The notes under the pieces: model-generated
What the model saw: the letters and a program-made list of their open reading frames with translations, nothing else
Database searches by the model: none
What the model was told of the DNA's origin: nothing
Translations under genes and position numbers: made by a program
Shown: piece after piece, positions 1 to 6,859 of the stretch
Layout of the letters: each line of letters opens with the position of its first letter
Position numbering within the stretch: position 1 is the stretch's first letter
Assembly (NCBI GenBank): GCA_023403375.1
Contig: JAEYEN010000110.1
Span: 1 to 10,974 of the forward strand
Length of the DNA: 10,974 bases
From: Bacillota bacterium
Lineage (GTDB): Bacteria; Bacillota; Clostridia; Christensenellales; Borkfalkiaceae
Direction: 5' to 3'

Positions 1-93
1 GGATAACGTAGCGTGAATTAAAACAAACTATAAAGAACAAAAATTATATAAAAATCAAATAAAAATCAAAAGCGGAAAACGCCGAAATTTATC

Positions 94-100
94 AAAGGAA
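94..100 (+). promoter_or_regulatory. ribosome binding site of the yfcE-like gene
   Basis: AAAGGAA lies 7 bases before the ATG at 108 and fixes that start. The 107 bases upstream are very A-rich. I found no convincing -35/-10 pair there, and the promoter may lie outside the window. Confidence 0.7.
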
Positions 101-107
101 AAACACT

Positions 108-644
108 ATGAAATTTTTAATTGCGTCTGACTTACACGGCTCGGCATATTATGCGGAAAAATTCAAAGCGGCGGCGGAGAGAGAAAACGCTGATTTATAT
201 ATCCTTTTGGGCGATATTTATAATCACGGACCGAGAAACCCGTTGCCAGAGGAATATGCGCCTATGCGCGTGGCAGAAATACTTAACGGAATAAAAGATA
301 AACTTGTGGTTATAAAAGGAAATTGCGACAGCGAAGTTGACACTATGATTTCGGAATTCGATTTTATACCCGATATGGCGTTAAACAGCGGAGAGAAAAC
401 GGTTTTCTTAACCCACGGCCACGTTTATAATAAAGACCATATGCCGAAAACTAAGTTTGACGCATTGATTTACGGGCATTTCCATACAGGATTTATTATA
501 AAACAAAAGGGCGTTACGATAGCGAACGCGGGTTCGCTTTCGCTTCCTAAAAACGGAACGGCAAACAGTTATTTAACGCTTGAAAACGCCGTTTTAATCC
601 TTAAAGATATAGACGGAAATATAATAAGCGAAGAAAAGATTTAA
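108..644 (+). CDS. yfcE: YfcE/MJ0936-type metallophosphoesterase
   Basis: This is a small cytoplasmic calcineurin-like phosphodiesterase of the YfcE/MJ0936 family, which hydrolyses phosphodiester bonds using two metal ions. All the expected metal ligands are visible: D8 and H10 in SDLHGS, D36 in LGDIYNHG, N72 in KGNCDS, H103 in THGH, and H124 and H126 in YGHFHTG. The family's NxGS turn follows as NAGSLSLPK (140-148). At 178 residues it has the normal full length. The start is supported by AAAGGAA 7 bases upstream. It is the only + strand gene in this half of the window and faces the end of the rnf operon across a shared terminator. The natural substrate is not evident from the sequence; family members act on model phosphodiesters in vitro. 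The family call is secure, the cellular role is not. Confidence 0.92.
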   Translation: MKFLIASDLHGSAYYAEKFKAAAERENADLYILLGDIYNHGPRNPLPEEYAPMRVAEILNGIKDKLVVIKGNCDSEVDTMISEFDFIPDMALNSGEKTVFLTHGHVYNKDHMPKTKFDALIYGHFHTGFIIKQKGVTIANAGSLSLPKNGTANSYLTLENAVLILKDIDGNIISEEKI

Positions 645-684
645 ACGTTTAATAGTAACCTATTGTAATTTAATTGTAAAAAAT

Positions 685-714
685 AAAAAGCCGCTTTTAA
701 TCAAGCGGCTTTTT
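685..714. terminator. bidirectional intrinsic terminator between convergent genes
   Basis: A perfect 12-bp stem (685-696 pairing with 703-714) with GC core GCCGC and a 6-base loop. The + strand ends in a T-run (710-716) and the - strand in T5-A-T3. It lies 40 bases after the yfcE-like stop and 61 bases after the rnfB stop, so it can end both convergent transcripts. Confidence 0.9.
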
Positions 715-775
715 TTATAACATTTTATTTTCGTATAGCAATTTAATTGTTTGTTTATCTTTTTCTTTACGCTTT

Positions 776-1588
776 TCAGAACGTCTTAATGCACTTTCTG
801 GGGCATTTTGCAACGCAGGTTTTGCAGGACGTACACTTATCGTAGTCTATAACGGGCAGGTTGTTTACCATTGTTATAGCGCCGGACGGACAGTTTTTAG
901 CGCACAGTCCGCAACCTATACAGCCCGCTTTGCAAGCGCCCATAACTTCTTTCCCTTTACATTCGGAAGAACAGGCTATATAAACGCCAATGTTTTTAGG
1001 TACAAAACTTATCAGACGTTTAGGGCATTTTTTAACGCACAGTCCGCAGGCAACGCAAAGGTCGGTGTCGGTTACCGCAACTTCGTCTACTACTTTTATT
1101 GCGTTATAATTGCAACTTTGAGCGCACGTTCCGTCGCCAAGGCAACCGAAAGAGCAAGCCTTTTTGCCGCCCATATAATTGTTTTGCTGGGCGCAGCCTT
1201 TATCGCCTATATAATTAAATTTATCAAGACAGACTATACCGCCCGCGCAATGTACCACCGCGCAGGACGCGGCGCCCGCACTGTATTCCAGATTAAGTCT
1301 TTTTGCTATTTCCGCTTTATTTTCGGCAGGGGTGGGGCCGCACATAGAAAGGTCGGCTTTGCCTTCCGCAAGCGCTTTTGCAAAGTCCGCGCAGCCGGCA
1401 AACCCGCAACCGCCGCAGTTTGCCTGAGCCAATTTTTCTTTAACGAATTCCACGTCGGGATTTTCTTTTACGGCGCAGATTTTAGAAACCAGAACTATTA
1501 AAACGGCGAATACGACCGCCAGCGCCGCAACTATCGCAAGCGCGATACCGACAGTCGCCCAATTTACGGAAGTTAAAAGTAAATTCAT
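776..1588 (-). CDS. rnfB: Rnf complex subunit RnfB, polyferredoxin
   Basis: RnfB accepts electrons from reduced ferredoxin on the cytoplasmic side of the ferredoxin:NAD+ oxidoreductase complex. One membrane helix (about 12-35) anchors it. A 4Fe-4S domain follows, with ligands C58, C61, C66 and C83 (NCGGCGFAGC then CGPTP). The RnfB middle region comes next (C114, C120, C132, C145, C149, C155, C159). After that come three ferredoxin-type motifs: C178-C181-C184-C188, C223-C226-C229-C233 and C252-C255-C258-C262. At 270 residues it matches clostridial RnfB, which carries more clusters than the proteobacterial form. The ATG has AAGGAG upstream. It is the last gene of the operon, 10 bases after rnfA. 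One oddity: the C155-x3-C159 motif is followed by Asn (CNYNAI) where ferredoxin folds usually have Pro. Confidence 0.97.
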   Translation of the reverse strand: MNLLLTSVNWATVGIALAIVAALAVVFAVLIVLVSKICAVKENPDVEFVKEKLAQANCGGCGFAGCADFAKALAEGKADLSMCGPTPAENKAEIAKRLNLEYSAGAASCAVVHCAGGIVCLDKFNYIGDKGCAQQNNYMGGKKACSFGCLGDGTCAQSCNYNAIKVVDEVAVTDTDLCVACGLCVKKCPKRLISFVPKNIGVYIACSSECKGKEVMGACKAGCIGCGLCAKNCPSGAITMVNNLPVIDYDKCTSCKTCVAKCPRKCIKTF

Positions 1589-1598
1589 AATTTTCTCC

Positions 1599-2201
1599 TT
1601 AAATCAATGCAAAAACGTAGAACGCCATTGCTATAAAGCAAGCGGTAATCATCGCTATCGGAAAGCCTTTTAAGCATTTTGCCACGGGCAGGCGGTTTAC
1701 TTTTTCTCTCAGACCGCTCATCAAAACGATAGCGAGCGTAAATCCAAGCCCCGCAAACAGTCCGTATAAAACGGCATATCCCATATTCATAGACGTGATT
1801 CCCAAAAGGCTCATCATCTGCGCTTCGTCTATAACAAGTTCCGCAACGCCTAAAACGGCGCAGTTGGTGGTTATAAGCGGCAGATAAATTCCCATTGCGT
1901 TATAAAGCGTGGGCGAGAATTTTTTAAGCGCCATTTCTATCATCTGTACGATAGCCGCTATTATGAAAATAAATACGATTATTTCCATAAACTCGATGTT
2001 AAGCGGCACTAAAACGTAACAGTAAACAGGGTAGGTGATTAGGCAGGTAAGCGTCATAACGAACGTTACCGCAACGCCCATACCGAAAGCGGATTTAGTA
2101 TCTTTACTTACTCCCAAAAAGGGGCAGATACCTAAAAATTGAACGACTACGAAGTTGTTGATGAATACCGCAGAAACGATTATCGTAATTAAAACCGCCA
2201 T
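1599..2201 (-). CDS. rnfA: Rnf complex membrane subunit RnfA
   Basis: RnfA is an integral membrane subunit of about six helices, homologous to NqrE. With RnfE it forms the ion-translocating core. The start is typical (NNFVVVQFLGICPFLGVSK, 15-33), and the second signature TTNCAVLGVAEL lies at 111-122. C26 and C114 sit in the two half-helix motifs that, with two Cys of RnfE, are known to hold an intramembrane Fe-S centre. Length is 200 residues against about 190-193 in many homologues. The extra residues appear to lie in the loop after NCAVLGVA (ELVIDEAQMM). The start has GGAGGG upstream, inside the end of rnfE. The gap to rnfE is one base, so translation is probably coupled. Confidence 0.97.
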   Translation of the reverse strand: MAVLITIIVSAVFINNFVVVQFLGICPFLGVSKDTKSAFGMGVAVTFVMTLTCLITYPVYCYVLVPLNIEFMEIIVFIFIIAAIVQMIEMALKKFSPTLYNAMGIYLPLITTNCAVLGVAELVIDEAQMMSLLGITSMNMGYAVLYGLFAGLGFTLAIVLMSGLREKVNRLPVAKCLKGFPIAMITACFIAMAFYVFALI

Positions 2202-2202
2202 A

Positions 2203-2895
2203 TCAGTTTCCCTCCTTTACGTCAGCCGCGTTTTTTGTTTCTTTTACGCAGTCTTCTTTGACGGGCGTAAATTTAGCCATATTAGCCAGAGATTTTTTGC
2301 GTTTTTCCGAAATCTTTGAAGATATCAAAGAAAACATCGCAATAAATAAGGCAAAGGTGAAGAACGCGCCCGCGCTCTGTGCGAAAAATCCTATCTGGAA
2401 ATCCCAAAGTTTTAAGCCGAATATAGAACCCGAACCGAGAATCTCTCTGAACGCGCCCATTAAAGTTAACGCAACCGTAAAGCCAAGCCCCATAAACAAC
2501 CCGTCCGCCGCGCTGGCAAGCACGGGGTTTTTGCTGGCAAAACTTTCCGCTCTCGCAAGAATTATGCAGTTAACGACGATAAGGGGAAGATATAACCCCA
2601 AGGATTCGTAAATATCAGGTAAAAGTTTATCCAGAACAAGCCTTACTATGGTAACGAACGTTGCGATAATCAGAACGAACGCGGGGATTCGCACTTGCGG
2701 CGAAATTACTTTTTTTAGTAAAGAAATAATCACGTTGCTGAATATTAAAACGAAGGTAACCGCAAGCCCCATACCTATACCGTTCATCGCCATTGTGGTA
2801 AGCGCAAGGGTAGGGCAGGTGCCGAGTACTAATTTGAACGTGGGGTTAGAAGTTATAAGCCCATCTTTGGCAATTTGTTTGAAATCGGTTTTCAT
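2203..2895 (-). CDS. rnfE: Rnf complex membrane subunit RnfE
   Basis: RnfE is homologous to NqrD and is the paralogue of RnfA, inserted in the opposite orientation. Visible signatures are NPTFKLVLGTCPTLA (17-31), the GMGLAVTFV helix and YLPLIVVNCIILARAE (102-117). C27 and C110 match the Cys pair that shares the membrane Fe-S centre with RnfA. There are about six hydrophobic helices up to residue 190. A charged, Lys-rich cytoplasmic tail of about 40 residues follows (SEKRKK to the end) and looks variable. The gene begins directly after the rnfG stop with no gap, and has AAGGGGG upstream of its ATG. Confidence 0.97.
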   Translation of the reverse strand: MKTDFKQIAKDGLITSNPTFKLVLGTCPTLALTTMAMNGIGMGLAVTFVLIFSNVIISLLKKVISPQVRIPAFVLIIATFVTIVRLVLDKLLPDIYESLGLYLPLIVVNCIILARAESFASKNPVLASAADGLFMGLGFTVALTLMGAFREILGSGSIFGLKLWDFQIGFFAQSAGAFFTFALFIAMFSLISSKISEKRKKSLANMAKFTPVKEDCVKETKNAADVKEGN

Positions 2896-3495
2896 TTATT
2901 TTGACCCCCTTACGTATTCTATAACGCAGTTGACGGCGTTGTTCGCCGCGGTGGCTGAAAAGGTTGCGCCCGAAACGGGGTTTAATATATCCGTTTCGTT
3001 TTCCCGCGCGGTAAAATAATCGCCCGTAACGTCTACGCAGAAGTTATTATAAAAGGAACCCGAAAATTTACTCATAAGCGTTTGCTTATCGTAACTTTCA
3101 AGTATAACTTTTTCTATTTTGTCGCCCTCTGCGGAATGGACTACTTTTATCCACAACGTTACCGTGCCGTTTTTGTAACCGTTTTTGCCGCTCGCCTGAA
3201 ACAACAGGTCGTAACTTTCGGCGTTTTCGTCGCCTACTATAAATAATTTGTTTATTTTGCCATAGTTTTCCGAAACGTAGGGCGTTTTAACGCTTTCGTC
3301 GGAAGAATCGGCGTCTATCACGATAGAAAAGGTTTTCTCTTCGCCGTATATTTTCTTTATCGCGCGCATTGTTCTCTCTTCGGGCGAAACGTACAGAACG
3401 TAACTTAAAATTGTCAGAAGCGCGGCGGAAATCAAAGCGATGACGAGTAAAACCGAAATGCACTTAAACCACGTGTTTGAAAAGAACTTTTTCAT
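2896..3495 (-). CDS. rnfG: Rnf complex subunit RnfG, covalent FMN carrier
   Basis: RnfG has one N-terminal membrane helix (about 12-35) and an extracytoplasmic FMN-binding domain. Electrons pass through it between the membrane subunits. The flavinylation motif is clear: NPVSGATFSATA (172-183), in which T178 of SGAT would receive FMN through a phosphoester bond made by an ApbE-type transferase. No apbE lies in the window. The length, 199 residues, is normal. The start overlaps the rnfD stop by one base (TAATG) and has AAAAGGAGGG upstream, which points to coupled translation. The middle of the domain (60-130) is less conserved, as usual for this subunit. Confidence 0.95.
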   Translation of the reverse strand: MKKFFSNTWFKCISVLLVIALISAALLTILSYVLYVSPEERTMRAIKKIYGEEKTFSIVIDADSSDESVKTPYVSENYGKINKLFIVGDENAESYDLLFQASGKNGYKNGTVTLWIKVVHSAEGDKIEKVILESYDKQTLMSKFSGSFYNNFCVDVTGDYFTARENETDILNPVSGATFSATAANNAVNCVIEYVRGSK

Positions 3496-4484
3496 TATTT
3501 ACCCTCCTTTTCGGGCTTTTTATAGCCGAACGGTTTAGGTACGATAAATTTATCGAAAAGCGGAACGGTAAGGTTCATCAAAAGTATTGCGAAAGAAACC
3601 GTTTCCATATGCGTGGCTTGTCTTAACCCTGCGGTTAAAAGACCTAACGCAACAAAATAGATATAGTTTGCAAGTTTGGTGTTTGGCGTGGTAACGTAGT
3701 CCGTCGCCATAAAAAACGCGCCGAGTATAAGTCCGCCAGACAGAATAGAGGGCAGGAAGTATGCAAAATTAAATCCGTTAAGGCACACCGTGAACAATCC
3801 CGTTACTGCAACGTATATTACGGGAAGTTTAATGTCTATTATTTTCATCGCGCAAAGGTAAATGGCACCCAAAAGCAGCGCTACCTTACAGGTTTCGCCG
3901 ATACAACCGGAAAGACCCGTACCTAAAAGCAAATCCCAGTTGGAAAGGTCCGGCAAAATGCCGTTATCCAGAAGATTTACAAGAGTGGTGGCGCCTGTGG
4001 AAAGCGTGCCGCCGCTTATCGACCTGATAGAAGGTGCAAGCCATTCTCCCACAACCGACTGGAAAGAAATAAAAATGAATATTCTTCCCGCAATCGCAGG
4101 GTTGACGATGTTTTTACCCGTGCCGCCGAACAACAGTTTTATTACGATAATAGCAAACATACTGCCGAAAACGGGCGCGTATAACGGGTAGTTGGTGCCG
4201 ATAGTCATTGCAACGAGAAGCCCCGTAACGCAGGACGAAAAGTCAAAATCGCGTATAATCTCTTTGGTTTTTTTGCCGCTTATCAGATAGAAAAAATATT
4301 CCGATAAAACCGCGCTTGCAAGCGACAAAAGCACAATCAAAAACGCGTTAAGCCCAAAGTATACGATACCCATAATAACGGCGGGCAAAAGCGCCACGCA
4401 CACGTTTATCATAATTTTTTTGGTAGTTCGCGGATTTTTTACGTGCGGAGAAGGAGAAAAGTATAAAACGTTATTTTCTTCCAT
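3495..4484 (-). CDS. rnfD: Rnf complex membrane subunit RnfD, covalent FMN
   Basis: RnfD is a polytopic subunit homologous to NqrB that carries covalently bound FMN and forms part of the ion pathway. Family marks: SPSPHVKNPRTTKKIM near the N-terminus (10-25), GGTGKNIVNPAIAGR (120-134), and the flavinylation site STGAT (162-166), where T166 is the expected FMN attachment residue. A further conserved segment, FFMATDYVTTPNTK, lies at 257-270. Eight or more hydrophobic helices are visible. The length, 329 residues, is in the usual range. The ATG lies inside the last codons of rnfC (14-base overlap). AAGGAGATG stands just upstream, so translation is probably coupled. Confidence 0.96.
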   Translation of the reverse strand: MEENNVLYFSPSPHVKNPRTTKKIMINVCVALLPAVIMGIVYFGLNAFLIVLLSLASAVLSEYFFYLISGKKTKEIIRDFDFSSCVTGLLVAMTIGTNYPLYAPVFGSMFAIIVIKLLFGGTGKNIVNPAIAGRIFIFISFQSVVGEWLAPSIRSISGGTLSTGATTLVNLLDNGILPDLSNWDLLLGTGLSGCIGETCKVALLLGAIYLCAMKIIDIKLPVIYVAVTGLFTVCLNGFNFAYFLPSILSGGLILGAFFMATDYVTTPNTKLANYIYFVALGLLTAGLRQATHMETVSFAILLMNLTVPLFDKFIVPKPFGYKKPEKEGK

Positions 4485-5775
4485 TTAATTTCATCTCCTT
4501 TATTTTCGTTTTCGCCATAGAGATACTTTGAACGAGCGGTCTTTTAGCAGGGCAGTTGTATGCGCAGGAACCGCATTCAAGACAGTTCATCGCTCCGTAT
4601 TTCTCGGCGTTTTTATAGTCGCCAGACAAGGCGTAACTTTCAATATACATAGGCATGAGACGCATAGGGCAGTTTCTCGCGCACGTTCCGCAGTTTATGC
4701 AGTTGGTGGGCGTTCTCAGGTCGGTTTCCTTTTCGGCAAGCAAAAGTATGCCAGAATCGGTTTTTCTTACGTATTGATTAAGGTTTACGACCGCTTTGCC
4801 CATCATGGGGCCGCCCGCAATGATTTTGGCGGGATTAACCGCGCCGCCGCAATATTCTATAACCTTTTGAAACGGCGTGCCTATTCTTACTTTTAAGTTT
4901 TTGGGCGTTGCAACCGCTTGTCCGCTTACCGTCATCACAACGTCGGTCAGCGGCTTGTTGAGTTCCACCGCTTCGTATATGGCGATAACGGTCTTGATGT
5001 TCTGGACGCAACAACCGGCGTCGAAAGGCATTTTGCCTACGGGGACTTTCCTGCCCGTGGTACAGTAGATAAGGTGTTTTTCGCTGCCAATAGGGTATTG
5101 CTTTTTAAGAACCGCGACTTTTAAGTCGGTATAACTTTCAAACGCTTTTATTGCTTCGGGTTTGTTGCCTTCTATCCCTAAAATAACGTTTTCTATCCCT
5201 AACGCTTTGGCGGTGTATTTGATTCCCCTGTAAATATCGTAAGTGCGTTCAATCATAAGCCTGTTGTCGCAGTTAAGATATGGTTCGCATTCCGCGCCGT
5301 TGATGATAAGCGTGTCGAGTTTAATTTTGGGCGAAAGTTTGACTGCCGTGGGGAACCCCGCGCCGCCAAGCCCTACTATACCCGCATAACGTATTCTTTC
5401 AATCAGTTCCGACTGAGAGAATTCTTTGAGTTCGGGAAGCGTTTCTTCATCGTCATTAAAATCGTTTTCGACGACTATGTATTTTTGTTTTTGACCGAGT
5501 CCGTTTACAATGTCTTTGATTTCCGTAACGGTACCCGAAACGGAAGAGAAAATGTTTGCGGAAATAGCGCCGGACGCTTCGCCTATAAGTTCGCCGCGTT
5601 TAACCTTGTCGCCTACGTTGACTTTCGCCACTGCCGGCGCGCCGATATGCTGAGATAAACTTATGTAAACTTTATCGACGGGCGGCATGGTTTCGATAGG
5701 AATATGCGCCGTAAGTTCTTTTCTGCCGTCTACGTGGATACCGTAGCGGTAATTTTTTCCTTTGAAAATGCTCAA
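4471..5775 (-). CDS. rnfC: Rnf complex subunit RnfC, NADH-side Fe-S flavoprotein
   Basis: RnfC is the cytoplasmic subunit that reacts with NAD(H). In order: an N-terminal barrel-sandwich region with SQHIGAPA (41-48) and KVNVGDKVKRGELIGE (51-66); the nucleotide/FMN-binding GLGGAGFP (135-142) with NGAECEPYLNCDNRLM (159-174); a SLBB-like segment; and two 4Fe-4S motifs, C359-C362-C365-C369 and C398-C401-C404-C408, each followed by Pro. At 434 residues it has the short clostridial length, without the long repeat tail of enterobacterial RnfC. The start codon is TTG, not ATG. It is chosen because GGAGG lies about 7 bases upstream, it shares TTGA with the stop of the preceding gene, and the family N-terminus (FKGG-like, then H14 and KELT) begins here. 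Confidence 0.96.
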   Translation of the reverse strand: MSIFKGKNYRYGIHVDGRKELTAHIPIETMPPVDKVYISLSQHIGAPAVAKVNVGDKVKRGELIGEASGAISANIFSSVSGTVTEIKDIVNGLGQKQKYIVVENDFNDDEETLPELKEFSQSELIERIRYAGIVGLGGAGFPTAVKLSPKIKLDTLIINGAECEPYLNCDNRLMIERTYDIYRGIKYTAKALGIENVILGIEGNKPEAIKAFESYTDLKVAVLKKQYPIGSEKHLIYCTTGRKVPVGKMPFDAGCCVQNIKTVIAIYEAVELNKPLTDVVMTVSGQAVATPKNLKVRIGTPFQKVIEYCGGAVNPAKIIAGGPMMGKAVVNLNQYVRKTDSGILLLAEKETDLRTPTNCINCGTCARNCPMRLMPMYIESYALSGDYKNAEKYGAMNCLECGSCAYNCPAKRPLVQSISMAKTKIKEMKLNGRK

Positions 5776-6314
5776 TTTATATCCTCCGTTTTATTTTTTT
5801 CGCATTCGATAATGCGTGCAGGTGTATATTTTAACGCAAGACTTACGATAACGCCCACAACCGCGCCCGACAAAACGCCGATGAGCATAAAATAGGGCAG
5901 GAAGTATAAGTATTCGTAAGAAGTGTATATCAGACAGAATATAACGTTTTGCGAAAGCAAGTGAATCACGCCCGCAAGAACGCTTATCGCCGTAACGCTG
6001 AACCACTTATCCCGACAAGATAAAAGCATTTCGGTCGCAACGGCAAGCAAACCCGACGGCAAACTGTAAATAAGTGCGGAAACGTTCCCCGAAAATACGC
6101 TGCCGAGCAATACTTTTACCAAAAAAACCGCAAAGCCGTATCCTTTTCCCAGATAGAATATCGCGAAAAGCACAAACACGTTCGATATGCCGAGTTTTGC
6201 CCCCGGCAAAAACAACGGCGGCAGAAGTTGTTCTAAAACAAAAGCGACAAGCGCAAGCGCGGAAATTACCGCGCAAAAACATATTTTTCTTGTGTTTATC
6301 GTATGTTTTTTCAT
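5772..6314 (-). CDS. Gx transporter family membrane protein (HepS/ECF-S-like)
   Basis: The protein has 180 residues and about five or six hydrophobic helices. It matches the Gx_transp family, often labelled 'heptaprenyl diphosphate synthase component I' and resembling small substrate-binding subunits of ECF-type importers. Family marks are PGAKLGISN (37-45) at the end of the first helix pair, GKGYGFAVFLVKVLLGS (56-72) and GSVFSGN (71-77). The ATG shares ATGA with the stop of the preceding gene, and the only upstream SD-like sequence is a weak GGGTAGAG. It sits directly before rnfC. The family is commonly found beside rnf and apbE genes in clostridia. A role in flavin, quinone or isoprenoid supply to the complex is conceivable, but nothing in the sequence proves it. 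There is no evidence that it is an enzyme. Confidence 0.85.
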   Translation of the reverse strand: MKKHTINTRKICFCAVISALALVAFVLEQLLPPLFLPGAKLGISNVFVLFAIFYLGKGYGFAVFLVKVLLGSVFSGNVSALIYSLPSGLLAVATEMLLSCRDKWFSVTAISVLAGVIHLLSQNVIFCLIYTSYEYLYFLPYFMLIGVLSGAVVGVIVSLALKYTPARIIECEKNKTEDIN

Positions 6315-6793
6315 ACTCTACCCGTTTCTATCGGCACGTATTCCGTTTTAAGCGGAACGATTTTTAAGTTGTGCGGCGCGCATATTATGGCGTTTTTGCC
6401 GTCTAACGCAGGGGAAGATATGCAATCTCTCCCAAAACAGTCGGCGTCGCTCATAAAAACGCTTTTTTCTTTAAGCATAACGGTTATAACGTTTTTTTGT
6501 TCGAGCGAATCGCCCGTTTTAACCGTTATAACGTGGCGGTCATCTTCTTTTACTATCGAAAGTTCGCCGTCAAACTCGTACGTCGTATATTTTTCGTCGC
6601 CGAACTTAAAAGTTAAAACAGTTTCGTTTTTATAGATTATTTTAAACCCTTCCGAATTATCTTTCGGTAAAATAACGAACACCAAAAAAAATACAACCGT
6701 AACTATGGCGATAACCGCATAAATAAAAAGGTCGCCCTTACGGAAGAACAAATTTTTGTTTAATTTTTTTTGCGTAGGGTTAGATGCACTCAT
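6311..6793 (-). CDS. NusG domain II-containing membrane-anchored protein
   Basis: This is the first gene of the rnf operon, 160 residues. A charged N-terminus precedes one membrane helix (22-42), so the remainder is predicted to lie outside the cell membrane. The C-terminal half resembles NusG domain II (DUF1312), seen in the pattern SDADCFGRDC then IICAPHNLKI (115-144), which corresponds to the family's Cys-containing turn and C-LP-N strand. C119, C124 and C138 are the only cysteines. The stretch 70-105 looks longer than in typical 120-130-residue members. Despite the domain name it is not a transcription factor. Small anchored members are common next to rnf, apbE and Gx_transp genes, function unknown. 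No Shine-Dalgarno precedes the ATG; see the promoter entries. The assignment rests on motif and context, not on strong identity. Confidence 0.8.
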   Translation of the reverse strand: MSASNPTQKKLNKNLFFRKGDLFIYAVIAIVTVVFFLVFVILPKDNSEGFKIIYKNETVLTFKFGDEKYTTYEFDGELSIVKEDDRHVITVKTGDSLEQKNVITVMLKEKSVFMSDADCFGRDCISSPALDGKNAIICAPHNLKIVPLKTEYVPIETGRV

Positions 6794-6801
6794 TTAGTTT
6801 C

Positions 6802-6830
6802 ATTTTACAAAATATGCAGAAAAATGTCAA
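6802..6830 (-). promoter_or_regulatory. main sigma-A-type promoter of the rnf operon
   Basis: On the - strand, TTGACA (6830-6825) is followed by exactly 17 bases and TAAAAT (6807-6802). This is a perfect -35 and a -10 with 5 of 6 matches. The predicted transcription start is about 6794-6796, one to three bases before the ATG at 6793, which would give a leaderless message. Confidence 0.75.
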
Positions 6831-6859
6831 TTATAGCGCGACTATATTATGTATATAAA
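6830..6859 (-). promoter_or_regulatory. possible second, overlapping upstream promoter of the rnf operon
   Basis: A perfect -10, TATAAT (6835-6830), shares its last T with the -35 of the main promoter (TATAATTGACA). TTTATA stands 18 bases further upstream (6859-6854), with 4 of 6 matches to a -35. Use of this promoter would start RNA near 6823 and give a leader of about 30 bases, still without a Shine-Dalgarno. Confidence 0.4.

Noticed and set aside
1..107. End of an upstream gene or a promoter for the yfcE-like gene
   Set aside because: All three forward frames meet a stop within the first 16 bases, and no -35 matches the TATAAA at 29-34 at proper spacing. Neither can be supported.
1118..1501. 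127-codon open frame on the + strand opposite rnfB
   Set aside because: It lies wholly antisense to a clear RnfB gene, has no family resemblance and no ribosome binding site. It is a shadow of the GC-richer rnfB codons.
4471..4484. Possible frameshift between rnfC and rnfD because of their 14-base overlap
   Set aside because: Both proteins have complete family N- and C-termini, and rnfD has its own good ribosome binding site, so this is an ordinary overlap.
6791..6805. Seven-codon open frame (ATG at 6805 on the - strand) just ahead of the NusG-II gene, as a leader peptide
   Set aside because: It begins inside the -10 box of the main promoter, so it would not be transcribed intact from there, and it has no ribosome binding site.
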